Shown in pieces: positions 20,675 to 28,760 of a DNA stretch of 43,904 nucleotides. The first letter of the stretch is position 1, and each line of letters opens with the position of its first letter. The DNA is from Bordetella parapertussis. Its GTDB lineage: Bacteria > Pseudomonadota > Gammaproteobacteria > Burkholderiales > SG8-41. The stretch covers positions 1-43,904 of the forward strand of contig CAMATZ010000050.1 in NCBI GenBank assembly GCA_945861275.1. Reading direction: 5' to 3'. A program made the position numbers and the translations under genes. A model generated the notes under the pieces. It saw nothing but the letters and a program-made list of their open reading frames with translations, searched no databases and was not told where the DNA came from.

Positions 20675-21865
20675 TCAACGCGTAATTTCCAACTGCAGCA
20701 GCGCAGCGGTGCTGCGTGCAATCACCGCTTCTTCATTGGTGGGAATCACGTGCACAGCAACGCGGCTCGCCGCGCCGTTGATTGTGGTTTGATGCGCGCG
20801 GTTGGCGTCCTGGTTAATTTTCAGCCCCAGCCATGCCAGCTGATCACAGATGCGCGCGCGCACCGCGTGCGAACGTTCGCCGATGCCGGCAGTGAATATC
20901 AGCGCGTCCAGTCCGCCGAGTGCGGCGGTGAGCGAGCCGATTTCGCGAAGGGCGCGGTAGCAGAATAAATCAATGGCTTCTGCAGCAGCGGGTGCTGTAC
21001 TGGCGAGTAGTTCGCGCATGTCGCTGCTGATGCCCGATACGCCGAGCAACCCGCTTTGCCGGTACAGCAGGTCTTCGATTTGCTCAGGCGACAGGCGCTT
21101 CTCGCGCATCAGATACAGTATCACGCCGGGGTCCAGGGAACCACAGCGCGTGCCCATCATCAGCCCGTCCAAGGCGGTAAATCCCATGGTCGTTGCGACG
21201 CTCTTTCCGCGGTGCAGCGCGCACAGACTTGCGCCGTTGCCCAGGTGCGCGACGATAACGCGACCGTCGGCGCGCGGCCCCAGGTGCTGCGGCAACACGC
21301 TGGCAATGTGCTCGTATGACAGGCCGTGAAAGCCGTAGCGTTTGATGCCGCTGGCGGTGAGTTCGCGCGGTAGTGCGAAGTTTTGCGCGAGCGCATCTTG
21401 CGTGCGGTGAAACGCAGTGTCAAAGCACGCCACTTGCGGCAAGCTGGGTTGCAATAGCATCAGCGCGCGGATGGCGGCGAGGTTGTGCGGCTGGTGCAGC
21501 GGGGCGAGCGGCACCAGCCGCTCCAGTGCCGCAAGCGCCTTTGCGTCGATCAATAGCGGCTCGCAAAAATGCTCGCCACCGTGGACCACTCGATGGCCGG
21601 CGCCGATGAGTTGCCCGTCCTGGTGTTCGCGCAGCCAGTCGAACAGCCACGCCAGGGCCGATTTATGGGTGTTGGCGTCGGCGGGCAGGTGCCCGGCGAG
21701 CGCATTGCCGGCAGGATCGCGGGCGCTGAAGGCGGGCGCTGTGCCTAGCTCGGAAATGGTTCCCTGGAGCTGGGCCTGCTGCGGGTACGCGTGTTTACCC
21801 GCTTCAAATAAAGCGAACTTGATGCTCGACGAGCCGGCATTGAGTACGAGTATGCGTTTGTTCAT
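20675..21865 (-). CDS. ackA: Acetate kinase
   Basis: 396 residues. Converts acetate and ATP to acetyl phosphate and ADP, usually with phosphotransacetylase; no pta is in the window. LVLNAGSSSIKFALFE (about 6-21), GHRVVHGGEHF, CFDTAFHRT, IKRYGFHGLSYEHIASVLPQ, VAHLGNGASLCA, MGFTALDGLMMGTRCGSLDP, IFTAGIGERSHAVR and VIPTNEEAVIARST are all present, so the ASKHA fold and active site look complete. ATG at 21865 after AGGGAA. Convergent with ssb across 32 bases, where the ACGCGT-GCTCA-ACGCGT inverted repeat (20667-20683) overlaps its 3' end. Confidence 0.96.
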   Translation of the reverse strand: MNKRILVLNAGSSSIKFALFEAGKHAYPQQAQLQGTISELGTAPAFSARDPAGNALAGHLPADANTHKSALAWLFDWLREHQDGQLIGAGHRVVHGGEHFCEPLLIDAKALAALERLVPLAPLHQPHNLAAIRALMLLQPSLPQVACFDTAFHRTQDALAQNFALPRELTASGIKRYGFHGLSYEHIASVLPQHLGPRADGRVIVAHLGNGASLCALHRGKSVATTMGFTALDGLMMGTRCGSLDPGVILYLMREKRLSPEQIEDLLYRQSGLLGVSGISSDMRELLASTAPAAAEAIDLFCYRALREIGSLTAALGGLDALIFTAGIGERSHAVRARICDQLAWLGLKINQDANRAHQTTINGAASRVAVHVIPTNEEAVIARSTAALLQLEITR

Positions 21866-21972
21866 GGATTCCCTGGCGCAGAAAACCGCGCAGCAGCGTA
21901 TTATGCGCGACCCTTGCGCGCGTTGCGCCTGGCGCTTGGAGCAATGCGCCAGTGTGCGCTAAGCGCTTGGTG

Positions 21973-21978
21973 TATAAT
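21973..21978 (+). promoter_or_regulatory. Candidate -10 box before the zinc-ribbon gene
   Basis: A perfect TATAAT lies 35 bases before the ATG at 22014, in the gap with ackA. The -35 region is poor (CAGTGT at a 17-base spacer), so strength is unclear. Confidence 0.45.
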
Positions 21979-22013
21979 ACTTTTTCCCATTTTTGAACTA
22001 TTTTTAGAGCATC

Positions 22014-22382
22014 ATGCCGATATACGAATACCGCTGCGACAGTTGCGGCTTCCAAAAGGAATACCTGCAGCGCATGAGCGATGCGTTGCTGACCGATTGT
22101 CCCGAGTGCAAGAAGGCGACGTTCAGCAAAATGGTCACCGCTGCCGGGTTTCAGTTAAAGGGCGGCGGCTGGTATGTAACGGATTTTAAAAGCGGCGGCA
22201 GTCATACTACCGGCGTTGCTAAAAAAACCGAAGAAAAACAATCGGACACAAGCAGCAAGGCGGAGTCCGCCAAGTCTGACGCCGCAGCCTCCGGCAGCGC
22301 TGCTGCAACGCCGGCGGCTGCGCCCGCTGCGTCTGGCACTGCCAGTGCTGCGAGCGCTCCGGCAACCTCCGGCAGCAGTTGA
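22014..22382 (+). CDS. FmdB-family zinc-ribbon protein
   Basis: 122 residues. The N-terminal zinc ribbon (MPIYEYRCDSCGFQKEYLQR, then DCPECKK) has Cys8, Cys11, Cys29 and Cys32. The family is named after a putative regulatory protein, FmdB, but its function is not established. From about residue 75 the protein is a low-complexity Ala, Ser and Pro tail. It is placed next to DUF502 and aspS, an arrangement seen in many betaproteobacteria. The 178 bases after it hold no gene. Confidence 0.9.
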   Translation: MPIYEYRCDSCGFQKEYLQRMSDALLTDCPECKKATFSKMVTAAGFQLKGGGWYVTDFKSGGSHTTGVAKKTEEKQSDTSSKAESAKSDAAASGSAAATPAAAPAASGTASAASAPATSGSS

Positions 22383-22560
22383 GTTGCAATCCGCACACAC
22401 TCTGTAACGCTTCGGGCAGGCGCGCGTTAGCATTGTTGGCACCGTGCTTGTGTCGGATGACAAGCGCCTTGGTCAATCACGAGGCTGCAGGAATTCCGCT
22501 ATAAAACTGGTGTCTATTCGGCTCTAAGCCCGCAACTATTTCACTTTCGTTTCTATTGCC

Positions 22561-23262
22561 ATGCCCAAGAAGAGTTTTTTCAAGCGTTACCTGCTGACTG
22601 GCCTGTTGATTTGGGTGCCGCTGATGATCACCCTGTGGGTGCTCAACCTGTTGGTGAGCACCATGGATCAAACGTTGTTATTGCTGCCGCCGGCGTTGCG
22701 CACCGAAAGCTGGCTCGGCATACATATCCCCGGACTGGGCGTGATCTTGACGGTAGTGGTGGTGTTTACCACGGGGGTGCTGGCGGCGAATTTCATCGGG
22801 CAAAAGCTGGTGTCGTTTTGGGAAGGCGTGCTGTCGCGCATTCCTGTGGTGAATTCGATTTACAAGGCGGTCAAGCAAGTCAGCGATACCCTGTTTTCGG
22901 GGTCGGGGCATGCGTTTCGCAAGGTGTTGCTGGTGCGCTACCCGCATCCCGAGGCCTGGTCGCTGGCGTTTCAGACCAATCTGCCGAGCGAGCTTACCGG
23001 CTATTTTCCCGCAGAACATGTTGCGGTATTTATTCCAACCACGCCCAGCCCCGTCAACGGGTTTTATTTTTACGTCAGGCGCAGCGAAGTCATTGAGCTC
23101 GACATGAGCGTGGACGAGGCGTTGAAGTACATCATTTCGATGGGCGTGGCGACATCGGAAAACGCCGGCAGGGATCGCAAGGGCATAAAGAATGGCGAGA
23201 ATGGCGACAGCGGCAAAGCCCGCCTGCCGCTGTCCGCGCAGCCGCGAGCGGCAAACGAGTAG
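22561..23262 (+). CDS. DUF502 family membrane protein
   Basis: 233 residues, function unknown. Two hydrophobic helices near the N-terminus (YLLTGLLIWVPLMITLWVLN, about 10-29, and GVILTVVVVFTTGVLAANFI, about 60-79) place it in the inner membrane. The conserved core VLSRIPVVNSIYKAVKQVSD and GYFPAEHVAVFIPTTPSPVN, with FYVRRSEVIELDMSVDEALK, matches the family. The C-terminal ~30 residues are polar. No Shine-Dalgarno is seen before the ATG. It lies 46 bases upstream of aspS, a common partner. Confidence 0.9.
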   Translation: MPKKSFFKRYLLTGLLIWVPLMITLWVLNLLVSTMDQTLLLLPPALRTESWLGIHIPGLGVILTVVVVFTTGVLAANFIGQKLVSFWEGVLSRIPVVNSIYKAVKQVSDTLFSGSGHAFRKVLLVRYPHPEAWSLAFQTNLPSELTGYFPAEHVAVFIPTTPSPVNGFYFYVRRSEVIELDMSVDEALKYIISMGVATSENAGRDRKGIKNGENGDSGKARLPLSAQPRAANE

Positions 23263-23308
23263 CGCGAATCTTTGCGTCATTTTGCGATTTTTTCAGGTCT
23301 AGGTAATC

Positions 23309-25093
23309 ATGCGTAGCGACTATTGTGGGCTGATCAGCCGCAATCATCTGGGACAGGCGATTACGGTGCAGGGCTGGGTGCATCGCCGCCGCGATCACGG
23401 CGGGGTTATCTTCATCGATTTGCGCGACCGCGAAGGTCTGCTGCAAATTGTTTGCGACCCCGACAATCCGGTCACCTTCAAAACAGCAGAGACGCTGCGC
23501 AATGAATTTGTGGTGAGCATCACGGGCAAAGTGCGCCCGCGCCCCGCGGGCACGGTCAACGCCAATCTGGTGAGCGGTGAAATCGAAGTGCTGGCGCAGT
23601 CAATTGAGATTCTCAATCCGTCGCTGACGCCGCCGTTCCTGATGGACGACGAATCCTTGTCGGAAAACGTGCGGCTGGAGTATCGATTCCTTGATTTGCG
23701 CCGTCCGGCCATGCAAAAAAATTTGCGGCTGCGATACCGCACCGCGATGGCGGTACGTAATTATCTCGATAAACTGGGATTCATCGACATTGAAACGCCG
23801 ATGCTCACGCGCTCCACACCGGAGGGCGCTCGCGATTACCTGGTGCCGTCGCGGGTGCATGCCGGTGAGTTTTTCGCACTGCCGCAGTCGCCGCAGTTGT
23901 TCAAGCAGATGCTGATGGTGTCGGGCTTTGACCGCTACTACCAGATCGTCCGGTGTTTTCGCGACGAAGACTTGCGCGCTGACCGTCAGCCGGAGTTTAC
24001 CCAGATCGATATTGAAACATCGTTTCTGACGCAGGACGAAATCACCGGCATGATGGAAGCGATGATTTGCAGCGTGTTCAAGACTGTGCTCGATATCGAT
24101 CTGCCGCAGCCGTTTCCGCGCCTGTCGTTTGATGATGCGATGTCGATGTATGGCTCCGACAAGCCCGACCTGCGCGTGCCGTTGCAGCTCACTGAGCTGA
24201 CCGACGCGATGAAAGATGTCGCGTTCAAGGTGTTCTCCGGACCCGCCAACACGCCGGGCGGTCGCGTTGCGGGCTTGCGGGTACCGGGTGGCGCGGCACT
24301 TACACGCGGTGAGATTGATGCCTACACCGCGTTCAGCAAAATCTATGGCGCCAAAGGGCTGGCCTACATCAAAGTCAATGATGTCACGCAGTTGAACGAG
24401 ACTGGCCTGCAATCGCCGATCGTGAAAAATCTTTCCAGCGCTGCGCTAAAAGCGGCCGTCGATCGCACGGGTGCAGCTAACGGCGATCTGATTTTCTTCG
24501 GTGCCGACAAAGTCAAGGTGGTGAACGAAACACTGGGCGCACTGCGCGCGAAAATCGGCCACGAGCGCGGCTTCGCCGAAAAAGCGTGGAAGCCGCTGTG
24601 GGTGCTCGATTTTCCGATGTTCGAGTGGGACGAGGAAGGCCAGCACTGGAACGCCATGCATCATCCGTTTACCTCACCCGCGGCAGGACACGAAGACCTG
24701 CTCGAAGCCAATCCAGGCGCGGCACGCGCTATCGCGCACGATATGGTGTTGAACGGCTGGGAAATCGGCGGCGGCTCGGTGCGCATACACCGTCAGGACA
24801 TTCAGTCCAAAGTGTTTACTGCGCTGGGCATCGGCGCCGAAGAGGCCGAGGCAAAATTCGGTTTTCTGTTAAAGGCGTTGCAATACGGTGCGCCGCCGCA
24901 CGGCGGCATCGCGTTCGGTCTGGATCGCATTGTCACGCTGATGGCGGGCGCGGAATCGATACGCGATGTGATTGCGTTCCCGAAAACGCAGCGTGCGCAA
25001 TGTCTGCTCACGCAGGCGCCAAATGTGGTGGACGAAAAGCAGTTGCGCGAGTTGCATATACGCCTTCGTACCGCTGGGACGCCTGCGGGGTAG
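23309..25093 (+). CDS. aspS: Aspartyl-tRNA synthetase, likely non-discriminating
   Basis: 594 residues, bacterial-type class II synthetase with N-terminal OB domain (about 1-110), catalytic core and GAD insertion. [20 protein letters not shown] is motif 2 and [20 protein letters not shown] motif 3; [14 protein letters not shown] belongs to the insertion/catalytic part. In the OB domain it has His30 ([10 protein letters not shown]) and Gly81 (RPAGTV), which align with His31 and Gly81 of the Pseudomonas aeruginosa enzyme that charges both tRNA-Asp and tRNA-Asn; discriminating enzymes tend to have Leu and Lys. That would need GatCAB amidotransferase, not in the window. The TAG stop is inside a 22-bp triplication. 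Confidence 0.97.
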   Translation: MRSDYCGLISRNHLGQAITVQGWVHRRRDHGGVIFIDLRDREGLLQIVCDPDNPVTFKTAETLRNEFVVSITGKVRPRPAGTVNANLVSGEIEVLAQSIEILNPSLTPPFLMDDESLSENVRLEYRFLDLRRPAMQKNLRLRYRTAMAVRNYLDKLGFIDIETPMLTRSTPEGARDYLVPSRVHAGEFFALPQSPQLFKQMLMVSGFDRYYQIVRCFRDEDLRADRQPEFTQIDIETSFLTQDEITGMMEAMICSVFKTVLDIDLPQPFPRLSFDDAMSMYGSDKPDLRVPLQLTELTDAMKDVAFKVFSGPANTPGGRVAGLRVPGGAALTRGEIDAYTAFSKIYGAKGLAYIKVNDVTQLNETGLQSPIVKNLSSAALKAAVDRTGAANGDLIFFGADKVKVVNETLGALRAKIGHERGFAEKAWKPLWVLDFPMFEWDEEGQHWNAMHHPFTSPAAGHEDLLEANPGAARAIAHDMVLNGWEIGGGSVRIHRQDIQSKVFTALGIGAEEAEAKFGFLLKALQYGAPPHGGIAFGLDRIVTLMAGAESIRDVIAFPKTQRAQCLLTQAPNVVDEKQLRELHIRLRTAGTPAG

Positions 25094-25141
25094 GGTTGGA
25101 ACGCCTGCGGGGTAGGGTTGGAACGCCTGCGGCGTAGGGTT
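25076..25141 (+). repeat. 22-bp tandem triplication spanning the aspS stop codon
   Basis: Three 22-bp units starting at 25076, 25098 and 25120. Units 1 and 2 differ at one base (position 3) and units 2 and 3 at one base. Each contains GCCTGCGG and a TAG followed by GGTT; the TAGs at 25091 (aspS stop), 25113 and 25135 lie in three different frames because 22 is not a multiple of three. A decayed fourth copy may begin at 25142. Confidence 0.9.
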
Positions 25142-25228
25142 GAAACCGCGGCAGCGTAAGCATTGCGTCATCGCCCGCCGAAGGTTGCGCGTTAACAGCG
25201 CTAACAGGTAAATTCAGGTCATCGATTC

Positions 25229-25630
25229 GTGAAAAAAATAATTAATATAATCAGATACTTAACAGTAATTTTTGCTGTGCTGGTAATGCCAGGGCCAGCG
25301 GCGGCACAGCGCGATAATGCGCCCAGCGCAGCGCAAGACCGCGTGCAATTTAGCCTCGCAGACGTCAGCGTCAAAGCCTTGCCGCCGGAAGCGCGCGAGA
25401 CCTTGCAGCTCATTGAAAAAGGCGGGCCGTATGCGTTTGATCGCGACGGCATCGTGTTTGGCAATTTCGAAAAGCGCTTGCCGATCAAAGAGCGCGGCTA
25501 CTATCACGAGTTCACCGTCAGGACCCCCGGCGTCAAGCATCGCGGTGAGCGGCGTATCGTCACCGGCAAGGGTGGCGAAAAGTACTATAGCGACGATCAC
25601 TACAAAACCTTCAAACGGATAGTGCCATGA
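25229..25630 (+). CDS. Secreted guanyl-specific ribonuclease, RNase Sa/N1-T1 family
   Basis: 133 residues; these enzymes cut RNA 3' of G outside the cell or in the periplasm. The first ~26 residues are a signal peptide (MKKIINIIRYLTVIFAVLVM, then PGPAAA). The mature part has ALPPEARETLQLI, GYYHEFTVRTPGVKHRGERR and DDHYKTF. Catalytic residues align with RNase Sa Glu54, Arg65, Arg69 and His85 as Glu94, Arg105, Arg109 and His124. The mature enzyme has no Cys, so the RNase Sa disulfide is missing. GTG start at 25229. Its stop overlaps the barstar start by ATGA, which pairs enzyme and inhibitor. Confidence 0.93.
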   Translation: MKKIINIIRYLTVIFAVLVMPGPAAAQRDNAPSAAQDRVQFSLADVSVKALPPEARETLQLIEKGGPYAFDRDGIVFGNFEKRLPIKERGYYHEFTVRTPGVKHRGERRIVTGKGGEKYYSDDHYKTFKRIVP

Positions 25631-26058
25631 GCGCCAAAGTACCCGCAGCCGCCGCAGTAGCCATAGAGGCAAAACGTTCCGGCGTTTATCGCGCACCGGC
25701 TTCAGTGGACAGCATGCGCGACCAGGCAAAAAAAATCGGGCTCTTGTGGCTGGATTTACCGCTGCAAGCGGTGTCGGGGAAGCAACAATTTCTTGCAGTG
25801 TGCGCGAAGCAGTTAAAGCTGCCCTCTTATTTTGGCGGCAATTGGGATGCGTTGGCGGATTGTGTGCGTGACTTCAATTGGCTGAAAGGCGCGGGGTTCG
25901 TGTTGCACATCGCTGGCCACGAAAAATTCGCTAAAGCCGCGCCCGATGATTATGAAACTGCACTCGCCGTGCTGAGCGAAGCCGCTGCGTTCTGGAAAGA
26001 AAAAGGCACGCCATTCGTGGTGCTGGTGGACGGGGCCAAGGATTTGCCGGCGTTCTAG
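25627..26058 (+). CDS. Barstar-family ribonuclease inhibitor
   Basis: 143 residues, cytoplasmic (no signal peptide); binds the RNase active site so the producer is not damaged by enzyme that stays inside. The core QFLAVCAKQLKLPSYFGGNW then DALADCVRDFNWL aligns with barstar, and Asp74 and Asp78 match barstar Asp35 and Asp39, which plug the barnase active site. The ~40-residue N-terminus before the core is longer than in Bacillus barstar. It overlaps the RNase gene by ATGA and is followed 10 bases later by nudB. Confidence 0.93.
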   Translation: MSAKVPAAAAVAIEAKRSGVYRAPASVDSMRDQAKKIGLLWLDLPLQAVSGKQQFLAVCAKQLKLPSYFGGNWDALADCVRDFNWLKGAGFVLHIAGHEKFAKAAPDDYETALAVLSEAAAFWKEKGTPFVVLVDGAKDLPAF

Positions 26059-26068
26059 GCCGCTCAAC

Positions 26069-26548
26069 GTGGCCTACAAAATCCCGATTTCCGTGTTAGT
26101 GGTTATCCACACCACCGACCTGCGGGTATTGCTGATAGAGCGCACCGACCGGCCCGGGTTCTGGCAGTCGGTGACCGGCAGTGTAGACGCCGAAGATGAG
26201 CCGCTGGAAGTAACCGCGATGCGCGAAGTGGGAGAGGAAACCGGGATCGACGCGCGGCTCTACCCGCTGCGCAACTGGAACAAGCAGAATCAATTCGAAA
26301 TTTTCACGCACTGGAGCGGACGTTTCGCGCCCGGCACTACGCACAATACGGAGCATGTGTTCAGTCTGGAATTACCCGCGCCGCTGCTGGTGACACTGGC
26401 GCCGAAGGAGCATATGCAATACCTGTGGCTGCCGTGGCAGGAAGCTGCGGGAAAATGTTTTTCCTGGAGCAACGCGGCGGCAATCCGCGAGCTTCCCGAA
26501 AGAATTTGTGAAAACAAAGCGTTAAATCATAAAGCCAGCGGAAAATAG
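26069..26548 (+). CDS. nudB: Nudix hydrolase, dihydroneopterin triphosphate diphosphatase (NudB)
   Basis: 159 residues. NudB removes pyrophosphate from dihydroneopterin triphosphate in folate synthesis. The Nudix box GSVDAEDEPLEVTAMREVGE (residues about 37-56) then ETGI is present, with one extra residue between the Gly and the first Glu relative to E. coli NudB. RTDRPGFWQSVTGS and the later NTEHVFSLELP match the family. Start GTG at 26069 gives MAYKIPISVLVV. In many betaproteobacteria nudB directly follows aspS; here the RNase/barstar pair lies between them. Confidence 0.9.
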   Translation: MAYKIPISVLVVIHTTDLRVLLIERTDRPGFWQSVTGSVDAEDEPLEVTAMREVGEETGIDARLYPLRNWNKQNQFEIFTHWSGRFAPGTTHNTEHVFSLELPAPLLVTLAPKEHMQYLWLPWQEAAGKCFSWSNAAAIRELPERICENKALNHKASGK

Positions 26549-26569
26549 GCTCCATTCCAGTGCGCCGAT

Positions 26570-26583
26570 TGTGCGTTCGCACA
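26570..26583 (+). repeat. Short inverted repeat after nudB
   Basis: TGTGCG-TT-CGCACA is a perfect 14-base palindrome 22 bases after the nudB stop, in the 163-base gap before nadA. There is no T-run after it, so it may be an operator or chance. No other signal stood out in this gap. Confidence 0.3.
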
Positions 26584-26711
26584 TTAATGCACGGCCGGTT
26601 GCGGGAATTCAGCGGATGAGGTGGGCTGAATGTGATACCTTTCCCAGCTACCTCTGTGGGTTGCTATTGAAAAAGCGCATCGCAGGCGCAATTGAATGTT
26701 GAAAGGGCAAT

Positions 26712-27818
26712 ATGGAAAACACTGTCATAAGTCCGATCAAGTTTGACCGTTACAAGCCGCTGGCCGACGATGCCTGCCTGCCGCGCATCCTGGCCGCCAA
26801 AAAGACGCTCGGCAAACGCGCGGTGATTCTCGGCCACCACTATCAGCGCGCCGACGTTTACCGTCATGCCGATCTGGTGGGCGATTCGCTGGGATTGTCC
26901 AAGCTCGCCTCGCGCACCGATGCGGACTACCTGGTGTTCTGCGGCGTGCATTTCATGGCGGAAGTCGCGGACATACTGTCCAGGCCCACGCAGACTGTGC
27001 TCCTGCCGGACATGAGCGCGGGCTGCTCGATGGCTGACATGGCGAATCTGGCGAAGGTCGAGCGCGCCTGGCGTGAAATCGGCGAAGTGCTCAATCCCGA
27101 CGAGTGCATCACGCCGATTACGTATATTAATTCGGCAGCCGATCTCAAAGCGTTTTGCGGCGAACACGGCGGCATAGTCTGCACCTCGAGTAACGCAAGG
27201 CAGATTCTGCAATGGGCGTTCGCGCGCCGCGACAAAGTGCTGTTTTTCCCCGACCAGCACCTGGGACGCTGGACCGGCTATTTGATGGATATCCCGTTGG
27301 CTGAAATGCTGGTGTGGGATCCGGATTTGCCGATGGGTGGCTTGACCGTGCAGCAGATCAAAATGGCGAAAGTGCTGCTGTGGAAGGGACACTGCTCGGT
27401 GCATCAGATGTTCCAGGCTTCGCACATTTTGCGCTGGCGCCAGCAGAACCCGACGGGTGCTGTGATCAGCCATCCCGAATGTAATTTCGAAGTGTGTAAA
27501 CTTTCCGATTACGTGGGTTCCACCGACTACATCATCAAAACCATCGCCGCCAGCGCACCGGGCACGCGCTGGCTGGTGGGCACCGAGCTGAATCTGGTAA
27601 ATCGCATTGCCGAAGAGTTCAAGCCGCAAGGCAAGGTGGTGCAGTTCATGGCGCCGACGGTGTGCATGTGTTCGACCATGGCGCGCATCGACCCGCAGCA
27701 CCTGGCGTGGACCCTTGAAAACCTGGTGGCGGGCAAAGTGGTCAACCCCATCAAAGTGCCGCAGCGCGACGCCGATCTCGCGCGCATAACACTGGATCGC
27801 ATGTTGGCGGTGTCCTAG
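26712..27818 (+). CDS. nadA: Quinolinate synthase A
   Basis: 368 residues, the longer NadA type (E. coli 347). It condenses iminoaspartate with dihydroxyacetone phosphate to quinolinate, the second step of NAD synthesis. AVILGHHYQRADVYRHADLVG (about 37-57, split) starts the first domain. Three Cys for the [4Fe-4S] cluster are identifiable: Cys105 (MSAGCSMAD), Cys228 (KGHCSVHQMF) and Cys318 or 320 (TVCMCSTMA). HPECNFEVC (about 254-262) is also conserved. ATG start after GAAAGGGC. No nadB or nadC is near. A terminator follows 18 bases after the stop. Confidence 0.97.
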   Translation: MENTVISPIKFDRYKPLADDACLPRILAAKKTLGKRAVILGHHYQRADVYRHADLVGDSLGLSKLASRTDADYLVFCGVHFMAEVADILSRPTQTVLLPDMSAGCSMADMANLAKVERAWREIGEVLNPDECITPITYINSAADLKAFCGEHGGIVCTSSNARQILQWAFARRDKVLFFPDQHLGRWTGYLMDIPLAEMLVWDPDLPMGGLTVQQIKMAKVLLWKGHCSVHQMFQASHILRWRQQNPTGAVISHPECNFEVCKLSDYVGSTDYIIKTIAASAPGTRWLVGTELNLVNRIAEEFKPQGKVVQFMAPTVCMCSTMARIDPQHLAWTLENLVAGKVVNPIKVPQRDADLARITLDRMLAVS

Positions 27819-27836
27819 AAAATTTTTTGATCCGGA

Positions 27837-27870
27837 AACGGCGTGTCGCGCAAGCGGCACGCCGTTTTTT
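27837..27870 (+). terminator. Rho-independent terminator after nadA
   Basis: A 13-bp stem (27837-27849 with 27854-27866, one G-U pair) closed by a GCAA tetraloop and ending in six Ts (27865-27870). Confidence 0.92.
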
Positions 27871-27915
27871 GAGTGCGTTTGGTTGCGACATTGTCGTTTG
27901 CTTTTTCTGGATTAA

Positions 27916-28695
27916 ATGAACAGCGTTTCCTCATCGGTTGCCGGGCAGTTGCGTGTCGCCACCTATAACATCCACAAAGGAGTGTCGATATTCAACCGGC
28001 GCGTGGTGATCCACGCACTGCGCGACCAGTTGCGCGCGCTCGATGCCGATCTGGTTTTTTTGCAGGAAGTCGCCGGCCGCCACGATCGCCACGCGCGGCG
28101 TCATGGCAACTGGCCGAGTGAGCCGCAACATGAATTTCTCGCCGATCTGGTGTGGCCGGACCATGCCTATGGCCGCAACGCCGTGGACGACAATGGCGAG
28201 CACGGCAACGCGATACTTTCGCGCTACCCGATACTGCGCTGGGAAAATCAGGATGTGTCGTCGCACCGCTTCGAAAACCGCGGTCTGTTGCATGCCGAGA
28301 TCGAAATCCCGGGCTGGCCGCAACCCTTGCATTGCGTGTGCGTGCATCTTGCGCTGACGGCACGCGGACGCGGTCGCCAACTGGAACGATTGCGCCAGCG
28401 CGTCGAACGCATGGTGCCCGCCGACGCGCCGTTAATCGTGGCGGGTGATTTCAACGACTGGTACTGGCGGCATCGCGCAACGCACGAGTTCGCACATCCG
28501 CTTAATATGCACGAAGTGTTCGAAGCCGACGGCGGCAGGCCCGCGCGCAGTTTTCCGGCGCTGTTGCCTTTGTTGCGTCTGGACCGCATCTATGTTCGTG
28601 GATTTCAGGTGTGCGATGCGAGTGTGCAGCGCGGGCGCGGCTGGCGGCACAGTTCGGATCACCGCGCCCTGACCTGTGAATTGAAGCGCCTGTAA
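27916..28695 (+). CDS. Endonuclease/exonuclease/phosphatase family protein (YbhP-like)
   Basis: 259 residues. The metal-dependent EEP fold is shown by RVATYNIHKGVSIFNRR (about 13-29), VFLQEVAGRHD, GNAILSRYPI, VAGDFNDWYWR (Asp and Asn ligands) and HSSDHRALTCEL. In betaproteobacteria a gene of this type often lies beside nudB and a cardiolipin synthase gene (clsB); nudB is near, separated by nadA, but no clsB follows. Substrate is unknown; it could be a phosphodiesterase or a nuclease. No strong Shine-Dalgarno precedes the ATG. Confidence 0.85.
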   Translation: MNSVSSSVAGQLRVATYNIHKGVSIFNRRVVIHALRDQLRALDADLVFLQEVAGRHDRHARRHGNWPSEPQHEFLADLVWPDHAYGRNAVDDNGEHGNAILSRYPILRWENQDVSSHRFENRGLLHAEIEIPGWPQPLHCVCVHLALTARGRGRQLERLRQRVERMVPADAPLIVAGDFNDWYWRHRATHEFAHPLNMHEVFEADGGRPARSFPALLPLLRLDRIYVRGFQVCDASVQRGRGWRHSSDHRALTCELKRL

Positions 28696-28760
28696 CCCAT
28701 CGTTGTTTTGATCAATAACAAAATAATGATTTCGGGCGCACAACGGCCGGGCGGCCACGC

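Noticed and set aside
20667-20683. ACGCGT-GCTCA-ACGCGT as a terminator for ssb and ackA
   Set aside because: It lies inside the ackA 3' coding end and has no T-run.
26549-26711. Riboswitch before nadA
   Set aside because: No NAD-binding motif or terminator/anti-terminator could be recognised; only a short palindrome is there.
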